Assembly (NCBI GenBank): GCA_016946835.1
Contig: JACVTC010000171.1
Span: 1 to 64,000, forward strand
Direction of reading: 5' to 3'
Source: Neocallimastix lanati (nom. inval.)
Taxonomy: Eukaryota; Neocallimastigomycota; Neocallimastigomycetes; Neocallimastigales; Neocallimastigaceae
DNA: 64,000 nt
A program made the translations under genes and the position numbers. The notes below the pieces were generated by a model that was not told the DNA's origin, ran no database searches, and worked only from the letters and a program-made list of their open reading frames with translations. Shown one piece after another: positions 58,801 through 64,000 of the stretch. Position 1 is the first letter of the stretch. Every line of letters starts with the position of its first letter.

Positions 58801-60758
58801 AAGAATTTGATGGTCAGTTACACCCAATTGCTTTTATTTCTACCAGTCTAACCAAATCTCAACTAAATTACCCCATTTATGATAAAGAACTTCTTGCAAT
58901 TAAAGTTGCTTTGGAAGAATGGCGTCATTACCTTGAAGGTGCTCGCCATCCATTTACTATTTATACCGATCATAAAAACCTTACTTTTCCTAGGAAGCCT
59001 GAGTTACTTTCTCAACGACAAATTCGTTGGCATGAATTTCTTTCTCGTTTCGATTTTAATCTTGTGTATCGTTCTGGTAAAAAATCTGGTAAACCAGATA
59101 TTCTGTCAAGAAGAAGTGATCATTTATTTGATTGTTCTCGCGATGTTTCTTGTTGTGTTATTAATCGTAACTTATGTGATGAGTCCTTGATTAATTCTAT
59201 TTTGAAATCTTTAAATAATGATGATCTTTTTATAAAAATTAAATCATTTATTTTAAATAATAGTAATGTTAATCCACCTATTAAATTTATTGATAAGTGT
59301 AAAATTGATAAGGAAGGTTTCTTACTTTTTGATAACTTAATTTATGTCCCTCAGAATCTTCGCACAAGAGTTCTTGAAATACACCATGACTCTGTTACTG
59401 CTGGTCATTTCGGTGTACGCAAAACATTTGATTTGATTAATCGTAACTTTTGGTGGCCTAAGTTACGTAATGATGTTAAAAAGTTTGTTAAGTCCTGTGA
59501 AACTTGCTGCAAAGCTAAAGTTCCAAGACATAAACCCTACGGTCTTTTATCTCCTTTGTCTACCCCCGACAGACCATGGTCAGACATCTCCATGGATTTT
59601 ATTGTTGAATTACCGAAATCCAAAGATATGACCACTGTCATGACTGTTGTAGATAGATTGACTAAAATGGCACATTTTATTCCTTTACGTTGTCTTCCTA
59701 CTGCTTCAATTGCTGCCGATTCTTTTATTAACCATATCTTTAGGTTACATGGCTTTCCTGATTCCATTGTTTCGGATAGAGGTACGCAATTTACTTCTGA
59801 TTTTTGGAATCGTCTTTGCGAATTATTAAACATTAAGTTGTCATTCTCCACTTCGAACCATCCGCAGACTGATGGTCAAACGGAGAGGGTGAACGGAATA
59901 TTGGAACAATATCTCCGTTGTTTCATAAATGAAAAACAAAATAATTGGGTTGACTTGTTGCCTTTTGCCGAATTTGCTTATAATAATACTCTGCAACAAT
60001 CAATCAATCAATCACCATTTTTTGCAAACTATGGATTTAATCCAAAATTTAGTTTAGAAATTCCTTCTTCAGATAGTCCTCATAGAGCTGATGTTAGAGT
60101 GAAAGATATAAATGAAAATATTAAATTTTTAAAGGAAAATTTAGAGTCAGCTAAAGAAACTTATAAAAAGTATGCCGATTTCAAAAGATCATCCTCGCCA
60201 GATTTTGAAGTTGGTAAAAAAGTTTGGTTACTCAAAGGAAATACAACTAAGAATGTAAAAAGGAAATTAGCAGACCAAATGCTTGGTCCATTTGAAATTG
60301 TGAAGAAAGTTAGTTCATTAGCCTACGAACTCAAATTACCAAGTAATATGCGTTGTCACCCTGTTTTCCATGTATCTTTACTGGAACCATTTTATGAAAA
60401 TGAATTTGCTAATAGAAATAATAGGAAAAGAAAGAATATTAAGTTAACTACCGATACCATAGATAAGATTCCTGAAAGAATTATTGATATGAGGACATAT
60501 AGAGGAAAAAATCGTTTCCTCGTATCTTGGAAAGGCCTAGATTCTGTTGAAGATTCTTGGATCGATGAAGATCAAATTTACGATAGACAGCTAATTCAAG
60601 AGTACTTTCGTAAATCTAAAAGGAATAAACGAAATAATGTGGTTGATGATGGTGATAAAGATTTTAATGAAGAATACATTAGGCATAAATATCAACCATT
60701 TATAATCGACATTCCTTCCCGGAGATTGAACTCTATAGTTCGCAGGAGCTCAACTTAA
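55833..60758 (+). CDS. gypsy-C gag-pol polyprotein with chromodomain
   Basis: One frame of 1641 codons, the first ATG at 55881 (residue 17). The domain order is as in gypsy-B: gag, CCHC knuckle (CFICGKAGHLQFNC), protease (VLIDSGSDINCIHPEF), acidic/Cys-rich insert, reverse transcriptase (YIDDILIYSNS), RNase H (ETDASNFAVGAILSQ), integrase zinc domain, core (SDRGTQFTSDF; NHPQTDGQTERVN) and chromodomain (FLVSWKGLDSVEDSWIDE). Protein identity to gypsy-B looks like three-quarters to four-fifths over gag and integrase, higher over reverse transcriptase, and highest over the insert before it. Residues before the first ATG (EELNLIFQNLN) are conserved with gypsy-B in the same frame. Confidence 0.93.
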   Translation: MEELNLIFQNLNINDIMADHQIQQQQQIPPLKIINDPPVFSGNKRELDGFLTRVELAINAHPQRFINDAMRVNFVISYLNGKALNWASCLRRNNNAILNNLEQFLAELRRNFGDPDVEAVVANGRLCNIQQFKYGRVVEYITEFQKISQYSDFNESAKIYMFIRGLHYKMREHLALVNPNPNNLQNLFRDAINIENLTKRNDIREYYLTHQDRRNYNQDDPMDVDLYRIKKGQKATRYFPSHKSFYNDFGTNKEEERRRKGLCFICGKAGHLQFNCPNKKKPKNFKVINKIPNNEASSSNTSLPSSSVRRIKLINDNENVHKILEIIEFENKNFKGKTNILDFYIKTNDSKEIKVKVLIDSGSDINCIHPEFARVNNIKLLKAENPFKVAGLGYGLSTVKKMTEKCILRFKNHLEVIQLYALRIPDVDIILGLPWIEKHCPINYHDSRKIAFSSGFCARHCNVGKRNRKNKNKKKLNKISTKGKEPYEELSLTKEKNNPKRKYSFESDSDMDSDEEITIRGRRTRIKTCSEKEELNDVKNFCIINYDSDVNDSFMFDNYDEIYEFSDSNNINLDELNKICKIDILCNNVTKNCNHNDNLNKDENKKYISKKCSVKNLCCICNCLKISNFENKLNQKIIGIPPIYNNYAEVFNERNCNVLPPHREYDCEIRLKDNSNLFYGPIYPLTEAERDELKKYIKENLEKGFIRKSKSPAGAPVLFVKKKDGSLRLCVDYRKLNEMTIRNSYPLPLISELLDRVKGAKYFTKLDLKSAYNLVRIKEGDEYKTAFRTRYGHFEYLVMPFGLKNAPATFQHFINDVLSDYLDDFVISYIDDILIYSNSLEEHHEHVKKVLKKLLENNLYIKLEKCEFDVTETTFLGYILSKDGLKVDPEKVKAILDWPVPSNVKEIQSFIGLCNYYRIFIKDFAKIARPLHKLTRKNVPFLWGSDQQKSFDKLKELFTSAPILRNPDSNKPFIVETDASNFAVGAILSQEFDGQLHPIAFISTSLTKSQLNYPIYDKELLAIKVALEEWRHYLEGARHPFTIYTDHKNLTFPRKPELLSQRQIRWHEFLSRFDFNLVYRSGKKSGKPDILSRRSDHLFDCSRDVSCCVINRNLCDESLINSILKSLNNDDLFIKIKSFILNNSNVNPPIKFIDKCKIDKEGFLLFDNLIYVPQNLRTRVLEIHHDSVTAGHFGVRKTFDLINRNFWWPKLRNDVKKFVKSCETCCKAKVPRHKPYGLLSPLSTPDRPWSDISMDFIVELPKSKDMTTVMTVVDRLTKMAHFIPLRCLPTASIAADSFINHIFRLHGFPDSIVSDRGTQFTSDFWNRLCELLNIKLSFSTSNHPQTDGQTERVNGILEQYLRCFINEKQNNWVDLLPFAEFAYNNTLQQSINQSPFFANYGFNPKFSLEIPSSDSPHRADVRVKDINENIKFLKENLESAKETYKKYADFKRSSSPDFEVGKKVWLLKGNTTKNVKRKLADQMLGPFEIVKKVSSLAYELKLPSNMRCHPVFHVSLLEPFYENEFANRNNRKRKNIKLTTDTIDKIPERIIDMRTYRGKNRFLVSWKGLDSVEDSWIDEDQIYDRQLIQEYFRKSKRNKRNNVVDDGDKDFNEEYIRHKYQPFIIDIPSRRLNSIVRRSST

Positions 60759-60768
60759 AGGGCGAGAA

Positions 60769-61538
60769 TGTAAAGATTTAATAAAATCTTTAATAATTAA
60801 TTATTACATAATTAATTAATGTAATAAAATTACATAAATTTATGATTTACGTATATGAAAATTAATTATAAATTTATGTAAACTTTTCATAAAGGAAAAA
60901 TTATTATTTAAATAATTTTGGATAATAACTTAAATCTAAATAATTTATTTAAGTTAGTTAATTTAGTTTAGTTTATTTAAAATAGTTATTCTATTTAACT
61001 TAGTTAATTTAGTTTAGTTAGTTTAAAATACTTTAAAATTAATTTCGGAATAGTTTTAAATAGTTAAAATTAGTTTAAATAGTTTACAAAAATAGTTTTG
61101 AATTGTAAATATATAAACATTAGTATTAATAATATTTATATAATAAATATATAATAAATGAGTTGTTATTGAATTTAATTATTATTGTAAATAAGTTGAA
61201 AGTTTATTAAATTAATTATTGTTTGGTTTAGTTAATTATTATTTAATAAAATTATTAATAAATATTTTGTTTATAAATAAATAGTAATATATGTAAATTA
61301 GATAGAAATAATATATTATAATGTAATAATGAAAAATATAAATACATGTAAATTTCTATAATTAAATCGATGTATTAGTTATTGACTATATGATAGTTAA
61401 TAACAAAAAAGAGATTTAATTTTTTTTAATTAATAAAGATTATTTTATTTAAAAAAAAAACGAATTTTTATTACGTGTTTTTTTATTTTTGTGTTAAAAT
61501 TTGTTATTTGTAATCTGTTTCTGATAGAACTCTTTACA
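60769..61538 (+). repeat. gypsy-C 3' LTR
   Basis: 770 bp; partner of 54131-54901. Confidence 0.93.
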
Positions 61539-62099
61539 CTACTCTTTAGGTTTTACGCCATTTAATTATGTTTATAGCTACTCGTTAGGATTTACGCTAT
61601 TTGTTTATTGTATGATAACCTCTTGGGTATTACATCATTTAAGAATCAATATTGTATTTATAAATTATTCTTTAATAAAATATGCTATATAATATTCAAA
61701 AGATATTTAATTATCAATTAATGTTTTAATATTTTCAGTATAATTTTCATTAAGAGTCTCAGTATTGTATGAGGAAATATAATTTATACTAATATATGCT
61801 TAAGCTTGTTTATCTCTATTTATTTAATGTTTCTATATGTTTAGAGCTTTAATTTACTTTTATTCTACTTGGGGATTCTCTTTTATCAACTATATTAAAT
61901 TTTTACGCGTTTCATCAATTTTTGTAATCTTGATCATTTCAAATGTTCGAAATCAATTTTATTTATTTTTCTAAGATTGACATAATGAGCAACTTTTATC
62001 AATTTTAGTTTCCAATTTATTTCCTTGACATAATATTACATTCGGCTAAGGATTTCTATTCCAAAGAATCCTTTCTAAGAGTCGATGAGACTCTTAATC

Positions 62100-62305
62100 T
62101 GTTAAGAATTAAGAATTTAGGTTTTATAATTATGTCAACTTTATTAATATATTTTTGTGATAAAGAGTTACTAGCACTTAATTATTCTAAATTAAATGCT
62201 TTTATATTAATACATTATGGCTAATACATTATTTATATTACATTACATTTTATTACATTAATTTCATATTCACATATTATAACATCATATTCACATATTC
62301 TAACA
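62100..62305 (-). repeat. copia-B 5' LTR
   Basis: 206 bp from TGTTAAGAATTAAG to ATATTCTAACA in window orientation. It matches the split 3' LTR (46805-46999 and 53801-53811) with about two differences. Confidence 0.9.
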
Positions 62306-62310
62306 AAATA

Positions 62311-63174
62311 AATATTTTATTATATAATAATTTCATAATTTAATATATATTTGATAATAAAAAATAAAAAAAATAAAAAAAATTAAAAAAAAAAAAAAAA
62401 TAAAAAAAATAAAAAAAATTAAAAAAAAAAAAAAATAAAAATAAAAAAATAAAAAAGATTAAAAAAATAAAATACAAAAAAAATAAAATAAAATATTTTC
62501 ATATTTATTTATATTTATAACTGTAATTTTTTATTATATATATAAATAAATAAATAATAATTAAATAAATATTTTATTTTATAATAAAGAAATAAAATAA
62601 AAAAAAAAGAAAAGATAAATATTTTTTTAGTAATTTTCTTGAAATAAAATAAAATATTTTCATATTTATTTATAACTGTAATTTTTTAAAAAAAAAAAAA
62701 TAAAAAAAAAATAAATAAATAAATAAATAAATAATAATTAAATAAATATTTTATTTTATAATAATTTCATAATTTAATGTATATATATTTGATAATAAAA
62801 AGTAAAAAATAAAAAAAAATAAAAAAAAAATAAAAATATAAAATAAAAAATAAAAAAATAAAATAAAAAATAAAAAATAGAATAAAATAAAAAATAAAAA
62901 ATAAAATAAAATATTTTCATATTTATTTATAACTGTAATTTTTTATTATATAAATAAATAATAATTAAATAAATATTTTATTTTATAATGAAAAAATAAA
63001 ATAAAAAAAGAAAAGACAAATATTTTTTTAGTAATTTTCTTGAAATAAAATAAAATATTTTCATATTTATTTATATTTATAACTGTAATTTTTAAAAAAA
63101 TTGAAAATACATATTAAATAAAAAATAAAAAATAAATATTTTCATATTTATTAATATTTATATTGAAAATTTTG
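62311..63174 (+). repeat. A/T-rich repeat block upstream of the MULE-3 transposase
   Basis: Three to four diverged copies of a block (about 200 bp or more) with TATTTTCATATTTATTTATA, then ACTGTAATTTTT, and A-rich filler such as AATAAATATTTTATTTTATA. No gene. It belongs to MULE-3 by position. Confidence 0.65.
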
Positions 63175-64000
63175 ATGGAGGGAAATCTAAAGATTGATAT
63201 AAGTGAAACAAATCGAGGAAAAGAGCAAATAATTATAGATCGAAAATTTAAATATAATTTTTCAAAATTAAAAAAATATAATACAAAAATATATAGATGT
63301 ACTGAATATAAAACATTAAATAAATGTAAGTCTTTTATTACTTTAAATGATAATAAAGAGGTTTTAAATTATGATTCTTCACATAATCATCCTGGTAATG
63401 AAATTAATGCATCCAAATCATTAATAAAACATAAAATTAAAGATGAAATAAAAAAAAGTTTGATTCCTTCTGATATAAAATCGAAACGTATATTTGATAA
63501 AATTTCTCAAGAAATAGGATATATATGCCCTGAATATAAAACAATTAAAACCCAAATAACAAGATATAAAAATAAACAATTATTTCCTAATATAAAAACA
63601 TTTGATGAAGCTCCAAATGAATCTGAATATTATAAAACAATATGAGGTGAATACTTTATGATATTCAAAAATTCTAATATAATAATTTTTCAATCACCAT
63701 TCCAAGCAAAATTATTTATGGAGAATAAACATATATTTGCTGATGGTACATTTTTAATAGCTCCAACTAATAGTTATCAAGTATTCATTACCAGAACTTA
63801 TGTTACAGAATTAAATTGTTTTTACACTACTTCCATGTCAATATTAAAAAGCAAAGAACAAACAACTTATGAAATATTATTTAATGAAATAAAAAAAAAT
63901 ATAATTAAATATAATTCAAATATTAATTTCTCAGAAAAAATTTTTCATTGTGATTTTGAAAAAGGAATATCTAATGCAGTGGAAAATATTTTTCCCAATA
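63175..64000 (+). pseudogene. MULE-3 transposase (FLYWCH + MULE), runs past the window
   Basis: Starts at ATG 63175 (MEGNLKIDISETNRGKEQI), aligned with the start of the MULE-2 protein. The FLYWCH finger follows (YRCTEYKTLNKCKS, then HNHPGNE), the ICPEYKTIKTQITRY linker, the first catalytic Asp (FADGTFLIAP) and the second (FHCDFEKG). One in-frame TGA falls after residue 157 in an otherwise continuous frame, so it is either a recent pseudogene or needs read-through; the former is likelier. The Glu region lies beyond the window. It is the best preserved of the three transposases as far as visible. Confidence 0.8.

Larger units (their letters stand above)
54131..61538 (+). mobile_element. Ty3/gypsy chromodomain element gypsy-C, looks whole and very young
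   Basis: The element is on the plus strand with LTRs at 54131-54901 (771 bp) and 60769-61538 (770 bp). They differ by about one substitution and one base in an A run. The target duplication is CTACT (54126-54130, 61539-61543). It is inserted in the interior of copia-B. A single gag-pol frame is followed at once by the purine tract AAAGGGCGAGAA and the 3' LTR. It is related to gypsy-B but clearly distinct in LTR, leader and much of the protein. I see no break. Confidence 0.93.
46805..62305 (-). mobile_element. Short non-coding copia-type element copia-B, split by two gypsy insertions
   Basis: The element is on the minus strand. Its 5' LTR is 62100-62305 (206 bp). Its 3' LTR is 46805-46999 plus 53801-53811, also 206 bp, interrupted by gypsy-B. 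The LTRs differ at about two positions. The target duplication is AAATA (46800-46804, 62306-62310). The interior is 53812-54130 plus 61544-62099, about 875 bp without any coding frame, and is interrupted by gypsy-C. The primer-binding site (62084-62099, reverse complement GATTAAGAGTCTCATC) matches copia-A. A purine tract with the copia-type FRGEC end abuts the 3' LTR. It is a non-autonomous element likely mobilised by copia relatives. Confidence 0.85.
41787..64000 (+). mobile_element. Mutator-like transposon MULE-3, nested host of four retroelements (right end outside window)
   Basis: A MULE-type left end starts at 41787 (GGGGAGAGCGCGTTTCGGAA), with the G-rich tip and TTTCGG core of the family. 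The next host-element sequence to the right, once copia-A (41879-46780) and copia-B with its contents (46805-62305) are removed, leads through A/T repeats straight into a MULE transposase at 63175. That is a normal MULE layout of left repeat, spacer and transposase. The right end and target duplication are outside the window, so assigning 41787 and 63175 to one element is inferred. Confidence 0.65.

Overview
The window is very AT-rich. Gene-free stretches are almost pure A/T with long poly-A/poly-T runs and microsatellites. The host genes use the standard code and have short GT-AG introns. A PX-SNARE of the Vam7 type and a fungal-type alpha-MPP point to a fungus. A long coiled-coil gene resembling the axonemal ruler protein CCDC40/FAP172 points to one with flagellated zoospores. 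Together with the base composition, this best fits an anaerobic gut fungus (Neocallimastigomycota). That placement is an inference; another AT-rich early-diverging fungus is possible, especially if the axonemal call is wrong.

Layout. 1-5012: retroelement relics, then a Mutator-like (MULE) transposon with a 9-bp target duplication that carries a relic of a small secreted-protein gene. 5013-7164: minisatellites. 7165-8512: COP9 signalosome subunit 4. 10170-14823: 22-exon coiled-coil gene (minus). 16283-24774: a second MULE with a chromodomain Ty3/gypsy element inserted in it. 25851-27732: alpha-MPP. 28690-29806: NEDD8-conjugating enzyme UBC12 (minus). 31204-32825: DRG1 GTPase (minus). 35335-36660: Vam7-like SNARE. 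36890-41412: stacked retroelement relics. 41787 to beyond the window: a third MULE, cut off at the right edge, holding two Ty1/copia-type elements. The second copia element holds two near-intact Ty3/gypsy elements, one in its LTR and one in its interior.

How the parts relate. UBC12 loads NEDD8 on cullins and CSN removes it, so two opposing arms of one cycle sit about 20 kb apart. Alpha-MPP implies a mitochondrion-derived organelle with cleavable presequences (a hydrogenosome if this is a gut fungus). The rest is transposon-driven expansion. Target duplications and LTR similarity give the order: MULEs first, then copia, then gypsy.

The most interesting signals are in the transposons. All three gypsy elements have, directly inside the 5' LTR, an 11-13 nt stretch complementary to a site 160-208 nt from the LTR end, which suggests Tf1/sushi-type self-priming. 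Both copia elements have a primer-binding site matching the anticodon half of tRNA-Lys(CUU). The gypsy leaders share a hairpin with compensatory stem differences but carry unrelated minisatellites.
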